Below the pieces are notes generated by a model. It saw only the letters and a program-made list of their open reading frames with translations. It was not told where the DNA came from and ran no database searches. Position numbers and translations under genes: made by a program. Of a stretch of DNA of 64,000 nucleotides, positions 1-14,100 are shown one piece after another. The number at the start of each line of letters is the position of its first letter. Position 1 is the stretch's first letter. The stretch lies in contig CM024168.1 in NCBI GenBank assembly GCA_013433145.1, positions 12,656,184 through 12,720,183 of the forward strand, given 5' to 3'. This stretch comes from Ascaris suum. Taxonomy: Eukaryota; Nematoda; Chromadorea; Rhabditida; Ascarididae.

Positions 1-53
1 TATCAATAGAGCCAGATACTAAAGAAGAGTTTTTGCCGGCATATACATTGCAG

Positions 54-59
54 TTTATT
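54..59 (-). terminator. AATAAA polyadenylation signal
   Basis: On the minus strand AATAAA lies about 20 bases after the TGA at 80-82. That spacing suits a short nematode 3' UTR and supports exon 12 being terminal. Confidence 0.4.
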
Positions 60-79
60 GGATCTTATAGGCAATCATT

Positions 80-292
80 TCAATAAGTACAAAAGGCCAA
101 CACTTGCCAACGGATGGGCAAAGCAACCTCAGAAACTTCTTCTTCTTCTTCTTCTTCCTCCTCTTCTTCATCTTCATCCAGTTCCTCGTGATCATCTTCG
201 TCTTCCTCCGCTTCCTTCCTTGCTTCCTGTTTTTCTTTGCCGCCGTTCTTCTTTGCCTCTGCGAGTTTCCTCTCTTGTTCTTCTCGTCGAGC
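80..292 (-). CDS. exon 12, Lys/Glu coil and polyglutamate run
   Basis: Acceptor AAATTTGCAG, then ARREEQERKLAEAKKNGGKE, KQEARKEAEEDEDDHEELDE and D plus eleven Glu, then VSE. The first half is a likely single helix; the Glu run is encoded by a GAA/GAG tract. The frame then reads VALPIRWQVLAFCTY to a TGA at 80, with AATAAA about 20 bases further, so this may be the last exon. Alternatively a donor at 127 (GAG|GTTGCT) or 136 (GAA|GTTTCT) sends the message on past the window edge. Confidence 0.6.
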   Translation of the reverse strand, partial: ARREEQERKLAEAKKNGGKEKQEARKEAEEDEDDHEELDEDEEEEEEEEEEEVSEVALPIRWQVLAFCTY

Positions 293-3200
293 CTGCAAAT
301 TTAACGAATGTTGCATTGCGCAGTAGATCTAATTTTAGCGCAGCATTCAAGCCGTGAAATAACATATGTTTTAACTGTTTGCTTGCGCTGTAAATGAGAA
401 GATGGACCAAAATTCCACGTTCACAGTCGTGGCCGAATTTTAGCATATCCACGCTTGCGACTATAAAAATACCGTCCCAATGAAATGACTTCAGATTTTC
501 CGTGAATAGAAATTCAGAACCTCAGAAAGAGGTCACGCAACTATGGGTGGGTTACAAAGGTAGGGGGGAGGGGATGGAGGTTTCGACAAGGGTTTTCTGT
601 TCGCGGAACTACATAACCTTAGCAAATTAGGCCCTTCAAATTTTCATGATCAACATGTACATGATACGCAAAGAATGAGAAAATTGAAGTAAATGAAGGG
701 ATTTTGAAGACGGTGATAAGAGAACGTTAAGTGGATGCGAACTTTGGTGGAGTTCCACATTTCAAACAATCAATATACTTTTATTAAGCCGCAAATCCCA
801 CCAAGCTCCCAAGCCAGGTTGACGTGCTAAGGATCCCACCCACAGGCTAGCCTGAAAGCGTCGTTAGCCTCACCACTGTGCTCCAAAGAGATTCATAAAG
901 TCTGCAGTTCTGGCGAAAACAATAAAATATGAGTCTGCGCAAGCAACAAAGTCAACACAGGTTTCTGATCTTGATTAGCTACATTTTCAACTACGGTGAT
1001 GTGATGATTATTTTCCTCGTCCAAAAAAGGTCTAACTTACCTGAAGAATGGGAGTAAGTTGAGCAACCAGGTTATCCATAGTGCGACTTCGTTTTGCAGA
1101 TCTTCGGTCGTCGCCTAAAAAATTGATCACTCCACTTATCGATATCTTATGGCCCAGGAGTTGCAATTCCTGGTCTTCTATCATGCCTAGTGCAGGAATA
1201 TTAAAAAAATGACTTCAACAACAAAGGTTTCAGTTGAGCCTCCGAAGAGATATTTTGCAAAAATGGATTTGACGCATAAAGCGCGTAGTCATCAAACTGA
1301 ATCGATAGTGCAAAGGAATTTTGCACACAGTTCATGGTTCAAATATGTCCAGCATAGGTATTCGCACAGCGCAAATATTGTGTCTGATTAGAAGGACAAC
1401 CGAGGAAGCGACCTCCCAAAAGATTGATATTTATTTAATTCAATCGGTTAGAAAATGAGGTGAAAACTTAGCTGAAATCTTTTCCAATATGTAAATTTAG
1501 TTCGCATGAGAGTAAAATGGGCGACTCGATCTGCTGAATGCCAAGTTAATGCGCACATGGCGGACTCATGGATACACGAACATGGGTATACACAACAGCA
1601 TTTAATGCTTGGTATATTACTACTACAAAGGTGTTCAAGAAGCCGTTCTGAGGAGGCTTACTCATGACCAGCATAAAAATGCAAATTTTGAGCAATGAAC
1701 AGTTTTATGCACTTATTTGACCTAATTTATTTTAGTTCCCACCTAGAATTTGGTTGGTTTTCGACATTTCTAACTTTTTCAATCGCTTTTCGGTCTTAGC
1801 AAACCTTTTCGGCCCCATACTTCTATCGCTTCTTCTGATGGATGTGGCACATTTCACTCTTCTCATAATATCATATTAATTAATCTCTCACAATATTTGT
1901 TGCTAAATTATATTATAAGTGATAACGCGTTTGGCAATCACTAAAAGCAATCTTGTTAGGCCTATCGTTCTGCCAAAGAAATAATCACTCAATTTTTACA
2001 ATAAAACGACAAAATTAACGGTATTAACATCGTCGGTATTAACACTTCATTCTTTTAGCTCTTTAGTTATATATAAAATTAACTGCAGCAATGCAAAAAC
2101 TACGCTTCACTAGTCTACAATATATTGTTCTTTACAACGTGCACAATTAGTACTTCCAACTGCATATTTATCACACATGAACGGATCATTTTCAAAAGCG
2201 AGACATCTCTCATCTCCCAATAAATAAAATTTCGACGATAAAAAAGGAGACGTGAAACTCGCAAAAGCAAGAAGCGAACGATGCAAAATTGAATAAGAAC
2301 TGAACATCTAAGAGTGAGACATTCGAAAAGTGCACCCGTCAGGATAAGGCCACAAGCAAATTTTGTTGACGTTCTCAATGACACAGACATTGTGAATCGC
2401 ACTTCAACCAGCAAGACGATTTTTATGCACTAGGATACTACTCGGTTCCTATAAAACTCGGTTTTGTCACAGCAATCCAGATTTCATGAAAATTAGCGAA
2501 ATATCAGCAAATAAAATTTTGCATAGGCTCTTATATAATTAAAGCTCTAAGATAAATTCCAAAATAGAGAGAACTTTATAAAGAAAGTCTGTTGCTATAC
2601 TTTTTAATGCGTCTGCCAAAATTAATCACTGAATAGCATCCTGCCCAACAATAAAATTGCTAATATAGCTATGAATAACTAAGACACCATTCAATTTCCC
2701 CTATCAAATGAACACTTTAAAACAGAGTACTTGGCAGTGAATGTTTTGTAAGCGTGAACGAGTGCCTTCTCACGATCTGCATGATTAAGGCTCAAACTTG
2801 TTTAAACAAAATATTCGTATAATCAATACAGCGTTAAACGCACTGAACTATACAGGAAAGTTACGATATAAAGTAACAATGTTTACCTTCATTTTTGGAC
2901 TCATTTTGAGATTTAGAAATAATCATTCCATTTGTAATTGTTTCTCACTTCGTCTAAAAAACAGCCCCGATGAAGTCATTCTGTCGGTTTCGATAATTTA
3001 TAGCGACAATGATAATTGTCTGAGTATATTGGGGTATACCATTAGGCGTTACAAGTATGTAGAAAAAGTTTGAGTATAAAAAACCTTTAAATTTTTTCAG
3101 CTTATTGAGATTAGAGGAAACGTTCCGACACTGAGCTAAAGATCGGCAAGCAGCGTTAAGAGCCTTGGTTGCAAACATGGCGCACCGAGAGCGAGGATGC

Positions 3201-5036
3201 TGCAGTGAACAAGGAATCAAGGTGCACTCTCTCTAGAAGCAACACTAAATTTGATACTCTCACAAAAGGGTGACTTTGTGAAAGACTGTCAATAACTGCG
3301 CGGTGTAAATTAAAAAGAAAGACTAACAATGAAGCCGTTTTTTTCGCTATCTCTATGATTGCTGAAGCAAAATTGAGTTCATTCATATTCTAACTGCGAC
3401 GAAGTAAGTTATCCGATTATGATAGATGTTTCTGGGGAGATTGTATGAAGAATTAAAATGAGTGGGAAGGGAAGGTGAGCTGAGGAAAGGAGAGAGAGGG
3501 GAGGGGCGAGGAAGTCGAATATCTCTCTGTATTTTTCACAACACTGTGTACGGAGAAAGCAGTGCAGAGGTCATAGAAGGAAAGGAAGGAACTGGCAGAA
3601 ATAACAACTCCTTATCGCTTTCATTCTAGAATCAATCTCTGGCTCATCGCTCTCCCCTCTTTAAAGGTTTTTTCTGGCTTCACCTTTGACCTAATTCCTT
3701 CAGATTTACTTCAAACCCACAGCTTCAAAAAACATTCTCATTCAAGATCAAGCAGACTTCTTATGTATCAAAAAATGGCAGATAAAATTCCACTTTACTT
3801 AGCGCCTATTGATTAACTGACCATAAACGAAATCTGATTCCAGTGGACAAAAAAAGGAACTCAACGAACGCAGCGGGCATATTTGATGAACTTCGCAAAA
3901 GTGCATAAAAAGTCGCGGGGCAGATTCGCTTTCAAATTTTATCGTCCACATGTTTTTCACTATGTTTACACTCTTCGCGATCAACTTTGGCCAATCTCGT
4001 TTAAACGCAAACGCTCTGTGCTCATTTTTAGCTTTATTTTTATTTGCTCTAAGCAATGAATTTAACAAAGAAATGTGCTACCACAACACATCCCCTCTTC
4101 GGTTTAACTTTGCCATAACTATTGCCTTGCGAATAGATGCAATTTCCATCCCACTGAATATCGCCACTCATCGCAACAACGCTAAACCGACGGTCGAACA
4201 CTTTCTTTGCGTGCCGATTTCACATATTAATCGATATTCCATACAACACATATTTTGCATAGATACAAATGCTCTACGATTGCATTTCGCCCGAAAACTT
4301 ATGATTCATTTCAGGTTTTACATGGAAATACTTGATCACTGCCGCGCCTTCCTATCATGTTTACTCGCAACTCTCCTGGAAAACCTGCTTACTCATAAGC
4401 CTAACGAGGAGTACTGTTAAATCACCGACGATCAAACTGAGCGTTATGAAGCAACCGATATCGTGGCAGTTTTTCGTACCACCTGTGAAGCGATGTAAAA
4501 TAGTTATAAAGTGAGACCCGTGCCAAAGGAGTTGTTATGATACTCTTGCACTCCGTCCACAAGACCACCCAGTTTCAAATAATATCACAAAATAATAAGA
4601 AAGTGCACGTTAGCGTTCGCTATTACTGACCCATTCAGTCATATAAACTTTCCACAAAAGATTCATCTCTTTGCGATCAGACCGGCACAGAACAGAAATC
4701 CAACCGGCCTGAAATAAACCCAAATTTTTAGCATATACGTCCACAAATGTTATCTTAAATCAACGTGGAAGATGACATAGAAGGTCATCCAAAGCGTGCA
4801 TGTGTTTTACTCGCCGAATTCAACTGTTTTAGCTTTAGAGTTTTGGGACCTGAAGCTAGCACAGAGGCACACCCATAGACGCATATGCATAGTCGTCCCG
4901 TCATAATGCGTTTTCAAATGCAAAAAAAGCAAACTTGCAAAACAGCACACAGAAATCAATGAATTGAACGAACATTTATTTTTATTATGCTCTTTTAATT
5001 TGCAGCTATAAACACCCCGATAACACCGTATGCGTA

Positions 5037-5112
<76 letters not shown>

Positions 5113-8100
5113 TGTGTGTCTTCTTGCCTGCCCTGTTCTTTCATGTGGGAGAACCCTGAAACTTCAGCTAAGAAATGAGAAGGATAGAATGCTTATGGGG
5201 ACGATCTCTTACATAACCTTTCAAGTCAGCAGGACATCCCACATTTCGCTGTATTTTGCGGTCCTCTCGCTCAGGGGAAATCGTAAAGAGAGAGCTTAAT
5301 TTTAAAAGGCGTACTATAAAACTATTGGGCGTGTTTTCATGTCTACTCACAAGTCATGAAAATGAGTGAGCCGATGAACACAAATGGAAAAACACATATT
5401 GTGTCAATTCTTCGGCGCTTTTGCATCCGTTACTCTCAACGCCTGTTACGGATTCCAATGGTTCACTTTATGTATAAACTGAGAAATTTGCAATTAAAAG
5501 CACAACGCAGTGGATAGATGGATTATCACGTTGGAGTAAATGAGTAAAAAAAACGCAGATCTTAATTCTGGAAGACAACTTGAGCGAATGAACCAGGAAA
5601 GAGTTAGAAGAATGACGGATGAGGGAACTGCGTTAAAGCCCAACGGAGTGCTAAACAGTTGTAGGAAGAACGTAGCAAGAGAAGTGCACCATTCATGTGG
5701 AGCAGCTGTTCGCGTTTAACTTCATATTTTTGCACCTCTTTTACACATATGCATCCACTACGATGCGGAAACATCCACGTGTTTCAAAGCAAAAATATTA
5801 GTCGCCAATTCTCCGTTTATCAGCAAACTAATCTGTCGGCATTTAAAACCGTTTACCCTTAGCGAGCATGAAAAGTGGCAAATACAAATAATCAAAAAAA
5901 GAAAGACAGGCATAAACGCAAATAAGAGGCCAACCTGGTCTGGTAACAACATTTCCGGCCTGAGAAAGTGGCGAATTTGATTTGGATTTCGACGGTGATC
6001 GCCTACGGTCACCGTATATCCCATCACCTGCCTACAACCCATTTGAAATATCATTAGCACAAAGGTGTCATACTTCTCACTGGCCTATAAAATCATAATA
6101 TTCTGTAGGCGACGCCATCTCTAGAACAGACTGTCTTGGAATATCTCCTAAAAGCATTCGGTTCATCTGAAGTGTAACCGATAAAAGAGAGTTTTTTCAT
6201 TCATAAATGCCATCGAAATTTGTTGGTGCGACATTAGCGCAAGAAACATTCAGCACACGTTTACCTGCATTATGTTCGTAGTATGCATTTGCTTGTAGAA
6301 AGAAATGCATTAAGTGAAGTATTCAGTGAATAGGTGCCATCCTCGCTAAGGATTCTGATTTTTTCGCGACATTCAGAAAGAATACGGAATTATAGATAAT
6401 TATTTTGCACGAGTCGCTCACAATATTTTGTTGTGAATGAATTCAGCAAAGACTCGATGAGCTCAGTGCTCAAAGCACAAACGCTTTAATAATCGGCTTA
6501 ATTCTTCAAATGGGCTCCGTTTTGTTCTATCGATATCACTCTTGTCCAAGTAACAACTTTTGGACAACAACGAATCACTTTACTTACTCCCAATGCTATC
6601 GGTGATCTAGACCTCGACTTTGATTTCGAGTGCTTATGATGTAACCGTGACCTTTCGCCTTCTGCAGCAACATCATCATCGTCAGTAGCTGAGTCATCCG
6701 GTTTATCGTAAGCGACAGTTGGAACCTTCAACAAACGGAATGTTCAGTCCGTTTATTTATCGATGTCTTCATTCACTAAAGGCATAAAAATAATGACTAA
6801 ATACAATTTTTTGTGAGTAAAATTGTGGATCCAACGAATGTAGATCGCATATGGAAAAACAATGACTGAGTGCATAACAGTAAAATGAGGCAGCCGTCTA
6901 TGAAATTGTTGCTCAGAATATGCAAAGCTAATGGATGGAAGCTTAGACCTGTGCTTGCGGTGAGCCAGCTTCTTTGCGAACCGTTATGCCATTCACAACT
7001 TCTGATGAAAAACTCGGTGAGAAATGACTTCGCTCTATTGGTTCAGGACTTAGTTCTTCCTCGCTTTCCTTTTGCTCTACATTTGACCCTGAAAGAATCA
7101 TAATGAATGATTATAACTAGAAAGCTTCGCAACGCAAAGATAACATCTCCTGTATCTCGTGTCTAAACTTCTCCACTTTTAAGATTCAAAATTTCATTAC
7201 GGAATTCATGAAACGGAAAGAACTGGTGTCTTCCAATAACGCTTTTTGAAATCCCACAAGATTTTACCGCGGGTCGGCGAATCACCTCGGATTTAGCCTT
7301 AGGAAAATTCGTTTTTAGAGCATCAAAATTGCTGCAGCTTTATGAGATGATGCAAACTCGAATATGCACTGCTTCCTGTAGGAATTTATTCAAGGACGAA
7401 AAACAAAATAACTGAATTTGAGTTTGCTGGAATGAAGCAAATACAACGGTTTCTTCTCTACATGAGGACACATCGAATTTGAAATAGAGATGAGGCGAGA
7501 GGTTCCACCACATCTGAGCTGCTTTCATACAAAAGTGATGAACACTGAGGTATAATCATGACTTAAAAATGATGCCAACAATACAAATCTACAGAAAACT
7601 GAACAATGAAGTTTTTAGGGCATTTTAATGAAAAAATCGCGAACTCCTCCACTGAGAAGCCTACCATTTGCAGTTTCCGAAACGGATGGACTCTTTTTTA
7701 GGTCGTCGAATCAGCCGTTGAATTCATTTCTATCCCTTCTAGAAGGTTAGAATTCTTTAATAAAGAGTTAAAAACTACGATTGAGAAAGCACATCCATGC
7801 CAAAAAACTCTTTCAACTCAAATTCTCGGTTCAAATGATCCAAACAGCTGCATAACAAGGATCCAACAGAACCGGCTTGACTTCCAGTGAAGCTTTTGAA
7901 AAAAAATTGCTGCTCCGAACGCAATTTTTGGATAAAAACTTACACAGATAACCTTGTAACACATCTGACTAATCGCACTGAAGGAAAGCCATGTCGGCAT
8001 TCAGCCTTTTTCTAGGAAGACGGTTCTTCTGCACGGCTGTTTTTTATCTATAGCAGGCGAGAAATCTGGTTAAACACAAAGCCATAGAAGCGGAAGAAAA

Positions 8101-11100
8101 GACAACTCGCCTGGCGTAATAGTTGCAGTTGCAGATTCAGTCAGCGACGATGGTGTCTTTTCTTTGGTTGGCGTCTTCTCTTTGTCGGTGGACGACCATG
8201 CAGCGGACAAATCAGGTGATGCCTCCAAAGTTATTCTAGATAACACTTCAACCACGTTTTTTAGCTTGCTAGGAAATTAGAAGTATATTGCGGGAGCGGA
8301 TGTCTTATAACAGTTTCATCCATATTCACTTAGCGCTGTTCATAAAGTTGTGCACTGCCACTCTTCGTACAGTGTCGGCGCTCGTCAGAACACTATGCTG
8401 AGGTTGTTGCATTAAACTTCGCCAAAATCCTTTGGAAAAGTCCGATGTGAGAGGGGGGGGGGGAGGGGAGGGGAGTGAGTCGACGAAAAAGGGTGTTAGC
8501 AGATGTGCGCCTGGAGGATCGGCGGACAAACGAGACCTGTTGTGCACAGTCCCATATTTCAGCATTGGAGACATCTGCCCGAATTTCTGCGTTAGAGTAA
8601 TCGTTCTAAAAAACGGTCTAATAAACACCTAAGTGTTGTGTACTGGAAGCTAAATTCTGATTCGATGGGTGAATCGTGAGACAGAATTCCCTTCACATTT
8701 GAAGTTAGCGCTCGAAGAAAACATTTATTTGTTAATTGCAGCAAAAGTTTATTAACATAGAGCGCAAACTGCTTTGTCTCTGGGTTCTCCAATTATTTGC
8801 CCCAATAACTGCTCAATGCCTTAACACCTGCTCTTCGTCGATATCAATCCTACAGGTGAGTGGAACGTATAGGGTAAAAGCTTCCCAAACTGAAGGGAAT
8901 TAAGTAAAATCGGGAACTAGCGATTTGCTCTAACAGAGTCGGCATTAAATGATAATAGAGCATTTATTAAATATTCTTATTTATTAGTAGTTTTAATTCA
9001 TGAATCTTCTGATCATTCATTCCGTAAATTAAACATGAAGGTAGTGACAAACATTAAGCTTGTTTCCGAGTGGCAGATTTGAATTAATGAGTTCTTCCTG
9101 ATCACTACCGACATGACTGGTATCATCTTCAGCTATAGAGTAATCCTCTTCTTCTGCTTCGCTGTGAGAAACGAATTTCTTGCAGATCGCTGAAAATAGG
9201 AACGTAAACATTTTGCAGGAAATATATGATTTGAATGAAATAATTATTTTCTTTCGTCGAAACAAGAAATGCATGCATATTAATACATATGAGCGTAGAC
9301 CCTTCTTAAGACCACTATGAGAAAATTCCACTCCACACAGCTTTCATTTCAATGACGTACAGAGTCAGTAGAGATTCAGCTTTGCAAAGGTAATATCTTT
9401 GCGCTAAGTTATGAAACATTTCGACAATACCTTTGTATGTCGTCAGTTCCCAAAAAATACCGACCATAATTAACAATGTTAATAAGTTCGGATCCAAGGT
9501 GATGTTATATTTTCCTACTACTTGCACCTATTGAGCTGTGGTATCCAGTAAGGGAACTAATAAAGGAAATGTCCTCCCATTACTTACTTGCGTCTCTATT
9601 ATTCCTAAGATTTCGTCTAAGCCCGGATTTGCTAATCAAAACCTTTTATAAAGTATTGTTTTGTTTTTCAAACAAATAACATGGAGGCAGTTGTAAAGAC
9701 TCAAGATGCCCTCTTGTAGTATTGTGCAAACAGCTCACGAGCGTTTTCAGGTGATGAATCCGACACGCGGCGCTTGTAGTCGCGTGAGGGTGATCGAGAT
9801 TTGTTGACCTTGGCTTCTGGCGAATTCGAGTTCGATTTGGCGGAACTGCGATCCCCTACGTACCGATTGTAAAGCTTTTGGAACGTTGCTTCAACATCCT
9901 CTGGAGACGATTTGTCCTGAACACAACTGTATATGGCAATATTATTCTCAGAGGAAATTGAGAGAACTGCTTAGGGGATCAAAAACCACGATGTGTGCAC
10001 ACTGCAATTTCATCCGCTCTATCAACGTTTCATATGAATATGAGTTCACAATGTAGTGAAACGACCCAATATATGCCGTCCTCCTTGACTGGCCGTTGCA
10101 GAGATCCGCATTCCAACTCATAATATACGAATCCTAAGACAGCTATTTTCTCAGTACTTTTGACTGCAACTCATGCCGAAAATGATCGTTTGCGACGTGA
10201 ACGACTCTTAGCGTTGATCATACATAGTCGGCTGTGCCAAAACTTGATTCATCTATTTGCTGCAGCACATAAGTCGAAACCACAGAACAGACAGACCGAC
10301 AGATAGGCAAACACACACACGCAGCGCAACGATTGCTCTGTAGATCTCATATCAAGCCTCGTAGAAATATATGCAAAACAAGAGCAACATAGCGCTTACG
10401 GATATGCAATCGAATTTGCAAAATGATCAGAAGACTACTAATCATTGGAGGTGAGCAAATATTTTTGATACTATAAGAAGTGACAAGCTCCAGCTACCAT
10501 TTCGAACTAGTTGATTATATTGAGCATGTGAAGCCTAATACAATTATGTACATTCGCATTCACAACGAGGAGATTTGGAGTTGCGTGTAAGAAATTCAGT
10601 AAGCGATAAATGAGCGACGCATATTGTTCCTACTGATGCCGAATGGGCTATTTCTTCGCTTAACTTCTATCGACAGCATTTTTAAAATGCTGAACTGTTT
10701 CAGCACGCTGACTTATTTTTATTGAAACATGAAATAAACAACGCTTGCAGAATTACCTTTAGTAGCTTATCAGATCACTGAAAGTAATATAAGCAACTTC
10801 GAAAAAATATTTAAAAATGCGTGAAGATATAACATATAACAAATATGGATGAATGCTGCCATACAAATAAGTCCCTAAAAGCACGAGCAAAGTTGGCGCC
10901 AGATAGGAACAAATCCTCGTGTTGCAGGAACGAGATATTTCAAAGGGAGGATAAGAGATATAAGGAACAACGGGTGCGTACATCTGCACACAATACTGCT
11001 AATTCTTCACATGAAATACCAAAAGGTTGCAACATGAATTATCTTATGATATTTCGTTTGCTGGGAGCCGACAAGTGCACGCTACAAAGGTAAAAAAGAG

Positions 11101-14100
11101 CATCAATTTTTGCATTCGGTAAAGAAACACAGGAAATTCTACGCCGTTTCTTTTGATATGTTAACTTAGAAGGTATTCATCTGATGGAACAATAAACTTT
11201 GCAGCGTAATCACTGTCCTCCAGTTCTGATCAAACTTTACTGCATAAATCAGTGCTTCCTCCCAGACGACAGCACATTACTTCAAAAACCGCAAAGATTG
11301 CACAACAGTATGTTCGTAATTTGTCCACAACTAAATGCCGTTGCAGCACACGGTGTGCTTTCTTGCGGCACATGTAAATTTTTTTCTTCTTGTTTGCTTG
11401 TGAATCATTCAATTTTTTCCAACCTGATATTAAGTTCAGCAATTATATGGTTCTGACCACACTTCGTCGGCGGCAACTTTACGATTCGCGAAAATCAAAA
11501 CCTGACCTTTTAGAAAATAAGAGGACTTAAACAGCAAAGATCCATAACTACGAAACTCTGTGAGGTTGGTTTCAAGTCGACAACCAAAGGAAGTATGCAT
11601 ACCACATGAGAAAGAGAAGAGCCCTCTGGAGACTCGAAGGAAGTTACGCATGTCTCAAGCTCACTGTGAAAAACAGTTTGGAACGACACAATCCTTCTTC
11701 CAGGTAGAGTGTGCCTTGATGCTGCTCTCCATGCAACCTCCCACTTATCATAAATATGGAAACGCGTTTGCGTTCTTCCGTTCATGTTGTTTCTGCATAA
11801 ATGTATAGGCAAAGCTTTTTTTGACTTTTTACATAGTTTTCACACCTGCACGATCGTGAAGGAAAATTTCTTCATCATACACCACTAGAAATGATTAGAC
11901 GGATCTTTTTTTTAAACAATCAATCAAGTTTTCCACTGTTCACTGCGCGGTCGGCTGTAAGCAAGCTGCGAGCAGACTTGTTGGCTCCGCTCAACCGGGC
12001 CACCCCGCCTAGCATCGGGACGAAGGCAGCGGAATAAGACCCGACAGTCATAAGAGGAACAAGGGTGAATCGACTCGTCAGCATCAAGGAGACGAGCAGA
12101 CGACAGGAGCAGAGGGAGGAGGCAGGAGACGAGCCTAAGCCCTAGCCTTCACACGACCGGGCAAGAAGGAGAGGCCAATCTGCAACGAGACGGAGTGTCC
12201 GTCTAAGAATGACCGCAGGAACAAACTGGATCAGAAAAGCATTGACTCATGACAGATGGAAGCGATATGAAGAGACATTTATTCGTAATGAACGTTCCTT
12301 TGATTGAAATGAGTAAATAATAAATAAAGAAAGAATCAAGATTACTAGTAACGGGGCGGTCGCTGTGTTCAACGTATATTGGCTCAATATTTTCGATTGT
12401 AGCAACTGAAACATTGAGTTAGTGAGAGCAGAGGTTGCAGGGAAATGTAGATGACTCAACAACCGAACTGCGACCACAAAGGAGAAAAAAATATCCGAAT
12501 TTCTGTTCACCTTGTAGGAAGACAGGGAATAACTGCGCTATTCTTGCAACTGCGCTTAATTCCCAAACCAAAGGAGAGAGAAATTAGGAAAGGAAGCCTA
12601 CTCTGTCGAGCGAGAATCGCGACATTGACTTGTAGTCTCGATCAAAACGGGAACTTCGATCTGGCTCTCGGTGGTAGGTAGGTGTTTGTGAGCGATGCTC
12701 GAGGCGTAAAGACATCGGTGTACGAATTGAGGATAACGATGGTCTGCTGGATGTGTATCTGAACAAAGCTGTAAATCTATGCCATACAAAACACAAAGGA
12801 GGCCACTGCAGCACATTCATAAGTGTATCTATCAGTTTTTCTAATTCTTTTAAGAATTGGCGCACTTTTCAGTAACGACGTGGAAACCGACACAACGATA
12901 TTGGCTGCTTAATTTATACATACACGATTTGTACTAAGCAGCAGTCACATTCGTTTTGAAAGTTCTGGAAGGCATCAGCCTTCACCTTCCTTGAAATTGA
13001 GCTGGAGTACCCACATGAAATATCCCGTTTGAAGAGGAATTTGTGCTATTTGCATTCACTTTTTCTAAGATATTTATACGGGGAAGTGGACCTTCCATTC
13101 CTCCTGAGCGTTGAGATGAAATTTTTTGCTGAAAGGCGCCCTTCATTTAAGGATATTTGGTGTGGAAATTTCAGATCGGTTCTAAATGCATTCACTACGA
13201 CAATTCAAGGTAACACCTCGAAATTCCTTAGGATGATTCAGAAATAGACAAGCAGGAATTACAGGCTTTGAAACACGGCATCCACCAAATTTGTTGAGAC
13301 CTTGAAGAGTATGAACAGGTAGTTAATAACGAACCTATTGACAAGGATAACTGATCGCTTTCGAGGAAACAAGCGAAAGTTGTGACACTTTAGAGAGCAC
13401 AAAAGTTATTCACAATAGCTCACGACAAGGATTTATGATAGCGTAGTTTTAGGAAAGCTTATAATGGCGCAAATGTTTCAAGGAGCGATTGGTAGGAAAT
13501 CTGCCGATCAACCACAACTATTATTCTAAACCTCTGACTAATTCGTCAGGATTGATAATATAGACTGGCTGTTCAGCATAAAATTCAAATGGTGAATAAA
13601 ATTTGATCCTTAAAAGTATAGCAGCTTACGGTGCGATTCGTTCATAGGAGCCCGTATGTGCGCTTCCAAAGCTCCTTCCGGTTGGCGGTAAACTGATGTC
13701 GTTTAACGCGGATGCTAAACACGGAGTTAACAGCTAACACTATTCGTGGAGCACTGTGACAATATGTTTCGTTATAAGTTGTGTAAAGAAGGATTCCAAG
13801 AATAGAATTCCTTCTCGTATTCAAATATAACTTTGCCGTCATTGTTACATCCTCTCTAATATTAACCTTCGTGGTATGATGTTCAGTCCGCCCCCTTTGG
13901 CCAGCATAACAACCGGGCCCGGGAAAAGTTTTTCAAGTTCTAATACTTTCTGGCAATGAAACCGGTTATTCGATAAGATCGTTATCTATTGGACAAGGCA
14001 GGGTGCTAAGAACCAGTTTACTTGACGGAAATCAGTTTCATACCATGCCAGATAACAAGAAGGCTTCTTGTGCTCCATTTCATTATCACTTCAGCACTCT

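Larger units (their letters stand above)
1115..5934 (-). other. long intron between exons 10 and 11
   Basis: About 4.8 kb with no supported exon. It holds repeat copy 1, the TA microsatellite, a purine-rich stretch near 3,460-3,530 and an unsupported 156-codon plus-strand frame at 3950-4420. Confidence 0.5.

Noticed and set aside
3950..4420. 156-codon plus-strand open frame
   Set aside because: Chance length, inside an intron of the minus-strand gene, no recognisable domain.
5030..5110. Ile-Tyr repeat peptide
   Set aside because: Translation of a TA microsatellite; the same applies to 59191-59280.
12598..12816. Second minus-strand frame over exon 3
   Set aside because: Overlaps the chosen exon in another frame and does not fit the phases of the neighbouring exons.
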